From Rhodobacterales bacterium (GTDB lineage: Bacteria > Pseudomonadota > Alphaproteobacteria > Rhodobacterales > Rhodobacteraceae), in the NCBI GenBank assembly GCA_026400325.1, contig JAPLPF010000204.1, positions 1 through 41,498 of the forward strand: a stretch of DNA of 41,498 nt, given 5' to 3'. Below are positions 8,293 to 17,330 of the stretch, one piece after another (position 1 is the stretch's first letter; the number at the start of each line of letters is the position of its first letter). The notes under the pieces are model-generated. The model made no database searches and had not been told where the DNA came from. It saw nothing but the letters and a program-made list of their open reading frames with translations. A program made the position numbers and the translations under genes.

Positions 8293-10227
8293 TCAGATCA
8301 GCCGCGGACGCGCGATTGACACGACAGTCTGTTCCAGTTTCTGGGCCAATCCTCGCAACATGGCCGCAATGTCCGCGGCGCGCAGACCAGCTGCGGCATA
8401 CATCTCGGCCGGGCTGGCCTGATCAATGAAGGTGTCTGGCAGCGTCAGCGTGCGGACCAGACGCCCGCGGTCAAGGCCGCCTGACCCGGCAAGATAGTGC
8501 AGCACTTGCGCGCCGAACCCGCCGGTGGCCCCCTGCTCCAGCGTGACAAGGGCGCCGTGCGCGTCAATCAGCCGGTCGATGAGCGCGGTGTCCAGCGGCT
8601 TGGCAAAGCGGGCATCGGCAACGGTGACCAGTATCCCCTCTTCGGCCAGAAGATCGGCCGCTGCCAGCGCCTCGGACAGATGCGCGCCGAAGGACAGGAT
8701 CGCCAGCGTGCCGCCCTCGCGGACCATGCGCCCGCGCCCGATTTCAAGCACTTCACCCGTTGCGGGCAGGTCAAGCCCGACCCCCTCGCCCCTGGGATAT
8801 CGAAATGCGATCGGCCCTGTGTCATGCGCGGCGGCGGTTGCCATCATGTGCACAAGCTCGGCCTCGTCCCCGGCCGCCATCACCACCATGTTGGGCAAGT
8901 TGGCCAGAAAGCCGATATCGAAGGCCCCGGCATGTGTCGCACCGTCCTGGCCGACCAGCCCGGCCCGGTCGATGGCAAAGCGCACGGGCAGGTTCTGCAA
9001 GGCCACGTCATGCACGATCTGATCATAGCCGCGCTGCAGGAAGCTGGAGTAGATCGCACAGAAGGGGCGCATGCCGCTGGCTGCAAGGCCTGCGGCAAAA
9101 GTCACGCCATGTTGTTCGGCAATGCCCACATCGAAAACCCGCGCCGGAAAGCGCCGTGCCATGATGTCCAGTCCCGTGCCACCGGGCATCGCCGCCGTGA
9201 TCGCCACGATCCGGGGGTCACGCGCGGCCATCTCGGTCAGCTTGTCGCCAAAGACCTGGGTATAGCTTGGCGCATTCGACTTGCCCTTGGCCTGTACCCC
9301 GGTCGCCACGTCGAACTTGGCCACGCCATGATATTTGTCGTCCGCCCCTTCCGCCGGGGCATAGCCCTTGCCCTTGACCGTCACGCAATGGATCAGGACC
9401 GGCCCCGAGGCCCGCGCCTTGGCCGCTCGCAAGGTCGCAAGAAGCTGAGGAATGTCATGGCCATCCACTGGCCCGATGTATTCAAAGCCGAACTCCTCGA
9501 ACAGGGTGCCGCCACCGGGCAATCCGGTGACAAGGCTGCGCGCGCGCCGCGCACCGTCACGAACCGGGCCGGGCAGTGACGCCTCCAGCCCCTCGGCCGC
9601 AGCCTTCAGCACGGCAAGCGGGCCCTTTTCGGCGATTGCATTCAGATAGGTAGACATTGCGCCAACGGGTGGAGCAATCGACATGTCGTTGTCGTTCAGG
9701 ATGACAAACAGCCGCTCCTTCAGGTGCCCGGCGTGGTTCATCGCCTCATAGGCCATGCCGGCGGTGATCGCCCCGTCTCCGATGACCGCGATGGTATCGC
9801 CGACCGGCATCCCCATCCGGCGCCCCATGGCAAACCCAAGCGCGGCACTGATCGAGGTCGAGCTGTGCGCCGCGCCAAAGGGATCATACTCGGACTCGGA
9901 TCGCTTGGTGAAACCGCTGAGGCCCCCCTTCTGTCGCAAGGTTCCCATCGCCTCGCGCCGACCGGTGATGATCTTGTGCGGATAGCACTGGTGGCCGACG
10001 TCCCAGATCAGCTTGTCAAAGGGCGTGTTGAAAACCGCGTGGATCGCCACCGTCAACTCGACCACCCCCAGCGATGACCCCAGGTGCCCGCCCGTGCGGC
10101 TGACAGTCTCGATGGTCTCGGTGCGCAACTCTTGCGCGACAAGCGCAAGGTCGGCATCGCTCAGCGCCTTGAGGTCAACCGGGCTTGCCACCCGGTCCAG
10201 CGTCGGTGTGCGGCTTGGCGTTTCCAT
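8293..10227 (-). CDS. dxs: 1-deoxy-D-xylulose-5-phosphate synthase
   Basis: A 644-residue thiamine-diphosphate enzyme that condenses pyruvate and glyceraldehyde 3-phosphate to make DXP, the first step of the MEP isoprenoid pathway that feeds carotenoid and phytyl tails. Visible motifs are the histidine region [18 protein letters not shown], the TPP motif [18 protein letters not shown] with NDNDMSI, and the transketolase-like C-terminal half with [19 protein letters not shown]. The ATG at 10227 follows an AGGAG site 6 bases away (TCAGGAGACAGC). It lies directly downstream of pufX as in R. capsulatus and R. sphaeroides, but a terminator separates the two, so dxs expression may be partly independent of puf. 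Confidence 0.98.
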   Translation of the reverse strand: METPSRTPTLDRVASPVDLKALSDADLALVAQELRTETIETVSRTGGHLGSSLGVVELTVAIHAVFNTPFDKLIWDVGHQCYPHKIITGRREAMGTLRQKGGLSGFTKRSESEYDPFGAAHSSTSISAALGFAMGRRMGMPVGDTIAVIGDGAITAGMAYEAMNHAGHLKERLFVILNDNDMSIAPPVGAMSTYLNAIAEKGPLAVLKAAAEGLEASLPGPVRDGARRARSLVTGLPGGGTLFEEFGFEYIGPVDGHDIPQLLATLRAAKARASGPVLIHCVTVKGKGYAPAEGADDKYHGVAKFDVATGVQAKGKSNAPSYTQVFGDKLTEMAARDPRIVAITAAMPGGTGLDIMARRFPARVFDVGIAEQHGVTFAAGLAASGMRPFCAIYSSFLQRGYDQIVHDVALQNLPVRFAIDRAGLVGQDGATHAGAFDIGFLANLPNMVVMAAGDEAELVHMMATAAAHDTGPIAFRYPRGEGVGLDLPATGEVLEIGRGRMVREGGTLAILSFGAHLSEALAAADLLAEEGILVTVADARFAKPLDTALIDRLIDAHGALVTLEQGATGGFGAQVLHYLAGSGGLDRGRLVRTLTLPDTFIDQASPAEMYAAAGLRAADIAAMLRGLAQKLEQTVVSIARPRLI

Positions 10228-10242
10228 TGCTGTCTCCTGATG

Positions 10243-10277
10243 AAAAAAGTGCCGTGCGGACAGGGCCCACACGGCAC
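10243..10277 (-). terminator. Rho-independent terminator of the puf operon
   Basis: Read on the minus strand, GTGCCGTG (10277-10270) pairs with CACGGCAC (10256-10249), followed at once by TTTTTT (10248-10243). It sits between pufX and dxs, 15 bases before the dxs start codon. It should end most puf transcripts while allowing some read-through into dxs. Confidence 0.88.
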
Positions 10278-10384
10278 CAGGTCCCTGTCGCCAACAGGAA
10301 GGGAACCGGGCTCATGGTCGCGCCCCGGAACCGGGCCGGCGATGGCCCGGAAGGCTGTGCGGGGGGCGCCAGCAACGGCCCGCC

Positions 10385-10451
10385 CCCCCCGATCTTTCAG
10401 GCCCCCGGATCCTTCAGGCCCCCGGATCCTTCAGCCCCCGGATCCTTCAGG
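10385..10451. repeat. Four tandem 16-17-bp repeats at the pufX 3' end
   Basis: The unit CCCCCGGATCCTTCAGG occurs four times in a row: 10385-10401 (with GATCT in place of GATCC), 10402-10418, 10419-10434 (one base shorter) and 10435-10451. The last copy contains the pufX stop codon. Each copy carries the palindrome GGATCC and, on the minus strand, a TGA. This looks like recent slippage duplication. The sequence from here to the terminator at 10277 contains no gene. Confidence 0.9.
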
Positions 10452-10686
10452 CCAGAGCGATGGCCTGCGGTCCGGGCACCGCCAGGCTGCTCCAGGTGTT
10501 CGGGTCAGGCGCCTGACGGCTTTCTTCCGGAAGCAGGGTGCCGATCAACCAGATCACCGTCAGCACCAGCCCGAAGCCCACCACCAGTATCGCGGCGTAG
10601 CCTGCACCGCGCAGCATCTGCCCGCCGATCCAGGTGGTCAACTGCGCCCGGCGCGAGATCGAGAAGTCATGCTCGTTCGTGGTCAT
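10447..10686 (-). CDS. pufX: PufX, reaction centre-LH1 core polypeptide
   Basis: A 79-residue single-span membrane protein that organises the LH1 ring around the reaction centre and leaves an opening for quinone exchange. The N-terminal part is polar (MTTNEHDFSISRRAQLTTW). QMLRGAGYAAILVVGFGLVL forms the glycine-containing membrane helix, and LLPEESRQAPDPNTW matches the conserved post-helix segment of Rhodobacter PufX. Length is close to the 78-82 residues of known PufX. The gene starts 10 bases after the pufM stop and ends inside tandem repeats. PufX is restricted to the Rhodobacter group, so this gene is the best taxonomic marker in the window. The C-terminus differs from that of R. sphaeroides. 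Confidence 0.93.
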   Translation of the reverse strand: MTTNEHDFSISRRAQLTTWIGGQMLRGAGYAAILVVGFGLVLTVIWLIGTLLPEESRQAPDPNTWSSLAVPGPQAIALA

Positions 10687-10696
10687 TGTGATCTCC

Positions 10697-11620
10697 TCAG
10701 TTCAGCGGTGCGTAGCCGTGCAGCTGCGCCCAGACATACCAGTTGTCGACGACTGTTCCAGTCAAGAGGATCCCGATACCGCCAGTAAGCGTGACCAGGA
10801 TGGCGAACCACCAGGCCCAGCGGTGGATTCCCTCCATCGTGGCGTTGAAGCCCATGGTCCAGCGCCAGAACAGGGCGGCACGTTCCGAGGCGGTGCCCCG
10901 ATCGGCGATCTGCTCCAGTTCCCGGTCGCCGCCAAAGCGGCTGACGGCCAGGATCGTCGCCCCGTGCATGGCGAACAGAAGCGCCGAGCCGTAGAGGAAG
11001 ACAATCGAAAGCGCGTGGAACGGGTTGTAGAACAGGTTCCCGTAAGTAAGGCTGAAGTTGTTGGTCCAGTCGAGGTGGGTGAAGATGCCGTAAGGTACGG
11101 CCTCGCTCCACGATCCCATCAGGATGGGCCGGATCAGGCCCAGGACCAGAAACAGCCAGATCGCGCTGGCAAAGGCATAGCAGACGTGTTTGCCCATCCC
11201 CAAAGCCTGCGCCCGAAGGTAGGTCCGAACCCACCAGGACAGCACACTGACCAAAAGAAAGAACGAGGCGATCAGGTAGTAGCCGCCTTCCGCCATCGGC
11301 GGGATGCGCAGGCCATAGTCCGACGACGGCGGGTCCAGCGACAGCCAGAACAGGTCGCGCAGGAATACCGCCGGGTTGAACCCCGCCTGATACCAGAACC
11401 ACGCACCCACCATGGTGAACCACACGGTTCCGGCAAACAGCGAGATCACCCCCATCGTGCCCAGATAGATCGGCCCAAGCTGGGCATTCCCGATCCAGCC
11501 GGCCAGCGTCGAGAAGGTCGCTCCCCGCCCCCGGTTGCCGAGGTCCACGCCTTCGACCATCCCCATTTCCGGGGCGCCGCGCACCTGAACCTGGTTGAAG
11601 ATGTTCTGATACTCAGCCAT
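10697..11620 (-). CDS. pufM: Photosynthetic reaction centre M subunit
   Basis: The complete 307-residue M subunit of the type II reaction centre in the intracytoplasmic membrane. Residues match R. sphaeroides numbering exactly: His182 (accessory bacteriochlorophyll), His202 (special pair), the iron ligands His219, Glu234 and His266, and Trp252 beside quinone A. Five membrane helices are evident. The start ATG overlaps the pufL stop by 8 bases, the normal translational coupling. It is intact, unlike its partner pufL. Confidence 0.98.
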   Translation of the reverse strand: MAEYQNIFNQVQVRGAPEMGMVEGVDLGNRGRGATFSTLAGWIGNAQLGPIYLGTMGVISLFAGTVWFTMVGAWFWYQAGFNPAVFLRDLFWLSLDPPSSDYGLRIPPMAEGGYYLIASFFLLVSVLSWWVRTYLRAQALGMGKHVCYAFASAIWLFLVLGLIRPILMGSWSEAVPYGIFTHLDWTNNFSLTYGNLFYNPFHALSIVFLYGSALLFAMHGATILAVSRFGGDRELEQIADRGTASERAALFWRWTMGFNATMEGIHRWAWWFAILVTLTGGIGILLTGTVVDNWYVWAQLHGYAPLN

Positions 11621-12355
11621 TTACGCCTCCCGGAATGTTTGCCCACCAGGGCAGCTGCAGCCACCAGTCCCACCAGGTAACCCACTGTTCGAACCAGATG
11701 GTGCCCGAGATCACGATGCAGACCGCGCTCCAGAAACCCGCGTTCAAGGCCAGAAGCAGGCCCAGCCGGTGGATGCCCAGCGTGCCGACCGAATAGCCGA
11801 TGAAATCGCGAAAGAACGTGTCCTCGTGTTCCGGGGTGCGCATTTCCTTGCCCTTTTCAGGGTTGGCCGCTGACAGGATCAGCGCACCATGCAGCGCAAG
11901 CGCCAGCGCGTTGGTGAAAAAGAAGCTCACCGCGATCATGTGCGCCGGGTTGTAGTGGAAGTTTCCATAGTTGTAGCCGGTGTTCGACACCCAATCGAGA
12001 TGGGTGAAGATGCCGTAAGGAAAGTGCGGCAGATTTCGACCTCGCGCAGGGCCCAGCTGACAAAGGCGCAGGCCGCGCACATCGTGATCAACTGCCAAAG
12101 CCCACCCTCTCGCAAGGGTGCGAAGGCCAGGCCGTATTCCACGGGCGGCGGGTCGATCGAGATCAGCCAGGGGTTCCAGACCCCTTCAAGCGCGGTCCCG
12201 TAGAAGATCAGGATCGTGCCAAGGGCTGCAAAGAAGAAGGTCGTGACGCCGAAAAAGCCGACGTAGAACGGACCAACCCAGAAGTCGAAGAGGTTGCCTC
12301 CGACCAGCGTGCCGCCAGGCACGCGATATTTTCGTTCGAAGCTGAGCAATGCCAT
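11613..12355 (-). pseudogene. pufL: Reaction centre L subunit, broken by an internal deletion
   Basis: PufL, partner of PufM, binding the special pair, accessory pigments and quinone B. The 5' part (12355 down to about 12025) encodes the usual N-terminus through [13 protein letters not shown]. The 3' part, in another frame (about 12023 to 11613), encodes [20 protein letters not shown] to the normal end [10 protein letters not shown]. Between them only two bases remain where about 36 codons are expected. A deletion near 12024/12025 has therefore removed about 106 bp, covering membrane helix C and a conserved His-containing loop, and shifted the frame. Read literally, translation stops soon after the junction with no functional reaction centre. 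Both flanks are perfectly conserved, which suggests either a very recent lesion or a sequence-assembly loss. Confidence 0.9.
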
Positions 12356-12436
12356 GCTTCACTCTCCGCTTGGTCCGGGGTCGAGCGATCTGGGCGCGTG
12401 ACGCGTCTGGCCCTGGAATGTGACGTTCTTTCAGAT

Positions 12437-12472
12437 GTTGCGGGCGGCGGCGGTCAGACCGCCGCCCGCAAC
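12437..12472 (-). ncRNA. Stable intercistronic hairpin between pufA and pufL
   Basis: GTTGCGGGCGGCGG (12437-12450) pairs perfectly with CCGCCGCCCGCAAC (12459-12472) around an 8-base loop, 13 bases after the pufA stop. In R. capsulatus a hairpin at this place protects the pufBA segment from 3' exonucleases and gives excess LH1 over reaction centre. The same role is inferred here; it has no U run, so it is not a terminator. Confidence 0.85.
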
Positions 12473-12485
12473 GAAGGCCTTTGGC

Positions 12486-12671
12486 CTACTCGGTCGCAAC
12501 CACGCCTTGTGCAGCCATCGCACGGGCACCAGCTTCTTCAAGCCAGTTGAAGCCGGGCGTGCTGAGAAGCACGAGGTGGATCATCGCGGCCAGAAGGAAC
12601 AGGAACACGCCCTGGGCCACGAAAACCCTGCGGGGGTCGAAGATCAGCCAGATCTTGTAGAACTTGGACAT
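12486..12671 (-). CDS. pufA: LH1 antenna alpha polypeptide
   Basis: A 61-residue light-harvesting 1 alpha chain. [20 protein letters not shown] is the classic N-terminus, and the single membrane helix ends before [10 protein letters not shown]. His32 is the bacteriochlorophyll ligand (AAMIHLVLL), at the standard position. AGGAGG lies just upstream of the ATG. It follows pufB by 13 bases and is followed by the stabilising hairpin at 12437. Confidence 0.97.
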   Translation of the reverse strand: MSKFYKIWLIFDPRRVFVAQGVFLFLLAAMIHLVLLSTPGFNWLEEAGARAMAAQGVVATE

Positions 12672-12684
12672 CTCTTGTTCCTCC

Positions 12685-12834
12685 TCAGAACCACGGGCGC
12701 CAGATGAACACCGCCAGATGAGCGACGACGGCAACGGTTACGAACAACCAAAGACCGCTCATGTAGACAGAGTGCAGCTCTTGCGCTTGCCCGTCGGTGA
12801 GACCTGTAAAACTCAGGTCGGATTTATCAGCCAT
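12685..12834 (-). CDS. pufB: LH1 antenna beta polypeptide
   Basis: A 49-residue light-harvesting 1 beta chain beginning [20 protein letters not shown]. The two conserved histidines are His21 and His39 ([14 protein letters not shown]), the latter ligating bacteriochlorophyll. A GGAGGA ribosome site lies 4 bases before the ATG. Together with pufA it gives the repeating LH1 unit. Length and sequence are typical of Rhodobacter. Confidence 0.97.
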   Translation of the reverse strand: MADKSDLSFTGLTDGQAQELHSVYMSGLWLFVTVAVVAHLAVFIWRPWF

Positions 12835-12960
12835 TCGATCCTCCGGATGGGCAGACTGACGCCGCATACCCTGCGGCTGGGTTCACGGGTCGGCGGTATG
12901 CCTCCCCGAGTTTCTCCGCACCCCCCACCCGTCAGACGGAAGGGATACGGTGAATTCTGG

Positions 12961-12989
12961 TCCGGTGGGGCGGGCGCGCGCCCACCGGA
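12961..12989 (-). ncRNA. Hairpin in the pufQ-pufB leader
   Basis: TCCGGTGGG (12961-12969) pairs perfectly with CCCACCGGA (12981-12989) in the 235-base pufQ-pufB interval. A second stem, TCCGGCC/GGCCGGA (13062-13080), overlaps the pufQ stop. In relatives this interval holds 5' processing and stability elements of pufBA mRNA, which is the inferred role. No further gene is visible in the interval. Confidence 0.6.
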
Positions 12990-13069
12990 AAGATCGAGCT
13001 GCCCCAGTTTCCGGGTGCGGCAGAGCTGCCCTCGACGCCAGCGGCGTGTCGGGCAATGACGTCCGGCCC

Positions 13070-13290
13070 TTACGGCCGGAAGATCGCCGGGGTGATGGCC
13101 CCGGCTTCGCGCCAGGCGCGGGCCAGCGGCCCATGCACCGGCATGTGACGGTCGCGGATCATGGCGACCCCCCAGGCCACGGCGGCAAAGGGGATGGCGA
13201 TCAGGAAGATCAGCGAGAAGTAGACATAGAATTCGGCCCGCGGCGTGCGGTGGCCAAGGCCTGAGCCATGGCTTGCGCCGTGGGAATTCG
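13070..13290 (-). pseudogene. pufQ: PufQ, 5' end missing
   Basis: PufQ is a small membrane protein needed for normal bacteriochlorophyll levels, possibly as a pigment carrier. The surviving frame encodes [20 protein letters not shown] followed by a membrane helix ([20 protein letters not shown]), a basic stretch, and the conserved end [20 protein letters not shown]. No plausible start codon or ribosome site precedes it. Upstream sequence in this frame runs directly into bchZ at about 13284-13292, so the pufQ start and the bchZ end have been lost together. The open frame does reach an ATG at 13339, but that lies inside bchZ and is not a credible start. The gene identity is firm; the broken state depends on the accuracy of the sequence. 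Confidence 0.8.
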
Positions 13291-14705
13291 AAAACCACCC
13301 GTTCCGCCCCCTGATCAAGCGCCGATTTCTCGGCCGCATCGCGCAGGGTCCGGGCCGCTGAAATCCTTGTCAGGATCGGATGCTCGCTCACGATCCGGTC
13401 CAGTTCGGCCTGCGCGTCGACATCCCAGGGGAAATCGCGGCGCAGCGTCGTGGGCGTGGCGGCAGCGCTGTCCATCTCGGTGCCCAGCGGCAGGATGTGG
13501 AAAAGCGCATCGAAAAGGCCGTTGCAGACCTCTTGCAAAAGGTAGACCGCGCCGGCGTAGCCCATGAAGGGCGTGCCCGTGGCACGGCGGATTGCGGCAC
13601 CGGGAAAGCTTGCCGGGATGAAGCTTGGCGCGGGTCCATGCCCGCCCTTCAGTTCCGCGAGATACATTTTTTCGTTGATCGACCCCATGACGATCAGCGG
13701 CCGGTGCTGGCGCAGGCCCGCACGCACGGCCTCATTGTTCGTCTTGGTCCCGGCCACCCGCGCCACAGCCAGCGCGCAAGGCAGGCCAAGGTCGGTTTCC
13801 AGATAGTTGCGGATGCCGCGCGTGTAGGTCTCGTTCGCGACAATGGCGAAGCTGGCCGTCGCGAAGAAATCCTGCGTGACGGACCGCCAAAGGTCCCAGA
13901 GGGGCTTCAGCGTGGAATGCTTTTCCTTGGCGATGAACGGCTCGGGGTCCAGACCCAGCATTTCGCCCAGCTGGCGCAGGAATTTCGTGGTGCTTTCGAG
14001 CCCGATGGGCGCTTGCAGGTAGGGCTTGCCCAGACATTCGGCGAGGCCCCGGCCAAACTCGCGGTACATCACCACGTTGACGTCAGCGTTCACCAGGTTC
14101 CGCATCTCGGCCAGATGCGCGCCCAGCGGCATCACCATATTGACATCGGCACCGATGCCTTCGACCAGACGGCGGATCTCGTGCAGATCGCTTGCCATGT
14201 TGAAGGTGCCGTACATCGGCCCCAGAATGTTGACGCGCGGCTTGTCATGGGCTTCGCGCGCCTTTTCGGGTGGCATCCGGCCCTTGGTCATCCCGAACTC
14301 GGTGAAGATCCAGGTCATCGCCCGGTCGGCGCATTGCCACTGGTCCTCATCGATGGTGCGCGGCAGAAAGCGCTGGATGTTGGTGCCCGCCGGGGTGACC
14401 CCGCCACCGATCATCTCGGCAATGCTTCCGGTGACCACCACCGCCGGCAGCGCCGGATCAAGCGTTTTCCAGGCCCGCGCCATCGAGCTTTCCGTGCCCG
14501 ATGACATCTCGCCCTCACCCAGGCCGGTCACGACGATCGGCAACTCATGTGGCGGCAGCGCGTCGGTGTAGTGCAGGACGGATGTCACCGGCAGGTTCTC
14601 GCAACCGACCGGGCCGTCGATCACCACCTGGAGGCCCTTGACGGCACAGAAGGCATAGATCGCCCCCCAGTAGCCGCCTGCCCGGTCATGATCCTGGATC
14701 AGCAT
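13285..14705 (-). pseudogene. bchZ: Chlorophyllide a reductase subunit Z, 3' end missing
   Basis: BchZ forms with BchY the catalytic half of chlorophyllide a oxidoreductase, which reduces ring B in bacteriochlorophyll synthesis. Cys35 (GPVGCENLP), the fourth ligand of the NB cluster in the R. capsulatus system, is present. The protein is well conserved through [19 protein letters not shown] and AERVV at about residue 472. It then runs out of frame into pufQ and pufB sequence, with no proper stop until 12813. BchZ is normally about 480-490 residues, so only the tail and stop appear lost. The start ATG overlaps the bchY stop (TGATG). Activity could survive if the tail is dispensable, but a long aberrant extension would be attached. 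Confidence 0.88.
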
Positions 14706-16273
14706 CAGATCATCTCCTCGGCCTTGGCAGCCTTGGCGGCCTTGTCGAGTTTCTTCTGATGGATCGCGCGGAAGTCGGGCCGCAGGTTCGGCGATCCTTC
14801 CCAGATGCCGGCCGTATCGCCCGTGCCCACACCTTCAAAGAAGTCCTTCATCCCTTCCATGCGGGTCTTGCCGCCAATGGCGGCATTGATGACCTGCGCC
14901 AGCGACCCGGCCCCGGCAGGCCCCATCATGGGTCGGGCAGAAATCAGGTTCGTGAAGTAAAGCGATGGAATCGCTTGCGCTTTCGCCTTCTGCACTACCG
15001 GAGTGGTCCCGATGGCAAGATCAGGCTTGAAGCCCTCCATCGCGGCCAGATCATCCTCGAGGCTGGCGCGGAACTTGATCGCCACGCCCTTGGCTTCCAG
15101 CCAGTCACGATCCGCCGCCGACCATTCGTTGCGTGCGCATGCGGTGCCGACGTAGGGCACATCCGCGCCGCTTTCGATCAAAAGCCGCGCCACCAGAAGT
15201 TCGCTGCCTTCATATCCGCTTAAGGTGATCCTGCCCTTGATCGGCGTCGCGGCAAGCGCACCCTTGATCGAAGGTCCAAAGGCGTTCTGCGCAGCAGCCA
15301 CCTTTTCGGCAGAAATTCCATAGGCTTCACCGATGGCCTTCAACCACCCCATCGTGCCGTCATAACCGACCGGAGCCGACCCCACGACCGCCCGGCCAGC
15401 CGCCTGAAACTCACGGATTGCCGCCGTATAGAACGGATGGATCGCCGCCACGACGCCGCAATCCAGCGCGGCGTAAAGCTCACGCCACTCACGGCACGGA
15501 ACCACAGGGCCAGCCGCCAGTCCCATCGGGGCCAGCATCGCGCCGATCATCATTGGGTCAGCGGGGAACATCTCGCCCAGCAGGGCCACGGCAGGACGAT
15601 CCGACCGACCCCGCTCGGGCGCCTGGACCGGCCCGGCCTCAACCTCGGCGCGGGCGTATTTCAGCATCGCCCCTGCCAGCACGTCCTTGGCCTCGGCATG
15701 GGTCGGCACGCCAAAGCCCGGCACATCGATACCGACGATCCGCACGCCGTTGATTTCGCTTGGCAGCAACTTCAACGGAACACCGGAAGCTGTTGGAACG
15801 CAAAGGTTTGTCACCACAATGGCATCATAGCGGTCAGGGTCGGCAAGTTCATGCACCGCATCGCGGATGTCTTCGAACAGCTTGCCTGTGACCAGCGATT
15901 CCGAGTTGAAGGGCACATAGCCCACCGACCGCCGCGCGCCGTAGAAGTGGCTGACAAAGGTCAGGCCATAGACGCAGCACGCAGACCCTGAAAGCACGGT
16001 CGCCACCCGCCGCATCCGCAGTCCCACGCGAAGCGAGCCGAAGGCCGGGCACATGGATTGTGGTTTGTCGTGCGGGCCTTGCGGGTAGTCCTTCGCGTAG
16101 CCGTCAAGCAGGTCCGAATTTCCCGCCGCCCGCGCCGCCGCGTCCATCTGCGCGGCACCAGCATGGCAACCCATGCCGTCCGTCATGACCTGGGCATCAG
16201 CCCCGGCGCCGGGGCCTTCTCCCCCCGCCTGGGGGTCCGCAGCTACCAGAGTGTGCCGAAGGCCTTCGGTCAC
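14705..16273 (-). CDS. bchY: Chlorophyllide a reductase subunit Y
   Basis: The BchY subunit of chlorophyllide a oxidoreductase. The three cluster cysteines are conserved with R. capsulatus spacing: in SMCPAFGSL, 25 residues later in SACCVYG, and 58 later in VTNLCVPTA. The phrases [10 protein letters not shown] and [20 protein letters not shown] are characteristic. Start: a GTG at 16273 has GGAAGG 7 bases upstream and overlaps a tiny upstream frame as GTGA, giving 522 residues. An ATG at 16186 would give 493, closer to the family length of about 497, but has a poor ribosome site. The first 29 residues ([15 protein letters not shown] region) are low-complexity. The gene is intact, between bchX and bchZ. 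Confidence 0.95.
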   Translation of the reverse strand: MTEGLRHTLVAADPQAGGEGPGAGADAQVMTDGMGCHAGAAQMDAAARAAGNSDLLDGYAKDYPQGPHDKPQSMCPAFGSLRVGLRMRRVATVLSGSACCVYGLTFVSHFYGARRSVGYVPFNSESLVTGKLFEDIRDAVHELADPDRYDAIVVTNLCVPTASGVPLKLLPSEINGVRIVGIDVPGFGVPTHAEAKDVLAGAMLKYARAEVEAGPVQAPERGRSDRPAVALLGEMFPADPMMIGAMLAPMGLAAGPVVPCREWRELYAALDCGVVAAIHPFYTAAIREFQAAGRAVVGSAPVGYDGTMGWLKAIGEAYGISAEKVAAAQNAFGPSIKGALAATPIKGRITLSGYEGSELLVARLLIESGADVPYVGTACARNEWSAADRDWLEAKGVAIKFRASLEDDLAAMEGFKPDLAIGTTPVVQKAKAQAIPSLYFTNLISARPMMGPAGAGSLAQVINAAIGGKTRMEGMKDFFEGVGTGDTAGIWEGSPNLRPDFRAIHQKKLDKAAKAAKAEEMI

Positions 16274-16344
16274 TTGGCGACCTTCCGGGCTTCCAGCGCT
16301 TTCAAGGCTGCTTCCAGAGCAGCAAGGGCTTCGAGATCACACAT
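16270..16344 (-). CDS. Possible 24-residue coupling peptide between bchX and bchY
   Basis: A short frame begins with an ATG at 16344, overlapping the bchX stop by 8 bases, and ends with a TGA that overlaps the bchY GTG start (GTGA). It encodes a Leu/Ala/Glu/Lys-rich peptide (starts MCDLEALAALEAALK, ends ARKVAK) that should form an amphipathic helix. The strong bchY ribosome site GGAAGG lies inside it. It may be a translated coupling leader, or the original N-terminal part of BchY displaced by an indel. No homologue is known to me. Confidence 0.4.
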   Translation of the reverse strand: MCDLEALAALEAALKALEARKVAK

Positions 16345-17330
16345 TGTCATACACCACTTCCAGCGAAGGTTTGACGGCGGCGTTCTTGCCGCGCATGTCA
16401 GCGTCGGTCGCCGGGGTCAGCACGAAATCCGCCCCAGTGGTTTCCGCGCTGAAAAGGCCCAGAAGGCCATCCTGCGACAGCGGCTTCGGTTTCACCGGCG
16501 GCGCTTCGGCCACGGCAATCCCAAGCTGTTCGAACATTGGGCCCCACTGGCTTTCATACGAGCCAACGATCTGATAATTCGCCGATTTCTTGCGCAGGTC
16601 ATCATCCTGCGGGATCGCTGCCAGCACCGGGATGCCCACGGCGTCCGCGAAAGCCGCCGCTTCACCCGTGCCGTCGTCCTTGTTTATGACCAGCCCCGCG
16701 ATGCCGACATTGCCTGCGGAAGTATTCCACCGCCGAACACACGTTGTTGGCGACGTACAAGGACTGCAGGTCGTTCGAGGCGACGAGGATCACCTTCTGT
16801 GCCATGTCGCGGGCAATCGGCAGGCCAAACCCGCCGCAGACCACATCGCCCAGAAAGTCGAGCAGGACATAGTCGAAGTCCCAGTCGTGGAACCCCAATT
16901 TCTCAAGCAGTTCAAAGCCATGGATGATCCCGCGCCCACCGCAGCCCCGGCCAACCTCCGGTCCGCCAAGTTCCATCGCAAAGACGCCACCGCGCTTGAA
17001 GCAGACATCGCCGATCTTGACCTCTTCCCCGGCAAGCTTCTTGCGGGTCGAGGTTTCGATGATTGTCGGGCAAGCCTTGCCGCCGAACAGAAGGCTGGTG
17101 GTGTCGGATTTCGGATCGCACCCGATGAGAAGGACCCGTTTGCCCATCTCGGCCATCATGTGGCTGAGGTTGGCCAGCGTGAACGACTTGCCGATCCCGC
17201 CCTTGCCATAGATCGCGATGATCTGGGTCTTTTTTGACGGCGGATCATGGGGGATCTCCAGCGTCGGCTCTTCATGGGCCTCCTCGCGCAGGCGGGCATC
17301 GAAGGACTTCAGGTTCGGTACGTCGTTCAT
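16337..17330 (-). pseudogene. bchX: Chlorophyllide a reductase iron protein, frameshifted
   Basis: BchX is the NifH-like ATP-dependent electron donor to BchYZ. The 5' part encodes the P-loop IIAIYGKGGIGKSFTLANLS, the switch region LIGCDPKSDTT, and both cluster cysteines (VGRGCGGRG and DVVCGGFG), through SAVEYFR. The frame then breaks near 16714/16715. The other frame continues NVGIAGLVINKDDGTGEA and GIPVLAAIPQDDDLRKKSAN to the normal end LEVVYDNV. Where the family has KLGG only four bases (AGGC) remain, so about 8 bases are missing. Literal translation ends at 16662, removing the last third. The start ATG overlaps the bchC stop (ATGA). Confidence 0.9.

Noticed and set aside
10385-10451. Short repeats as a CRISPR-like array
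   Set aside because: Units are directly adjacent with no spacers, and no cas genes are near.
10447-10686. pufC or another puf gene instead of pufX
   Set aside because: The protein is 79 residues with one helix and the LLPEESRQAPDPN segment; PufC is a much larger tetraheme cytochrome.
12813-13284. A 157-residue C-terminal extension of BchZ running to 12813
   Set aside because: It is an out-of-frame reading of pufQ and pufB sequence, created by the junction deletion; it has no family similarity.
13284-13289. GAATTC as proof of cloning
   Set aside because: A single six-base site is expected by chance every few kilobases; the other four junctions have no such site.
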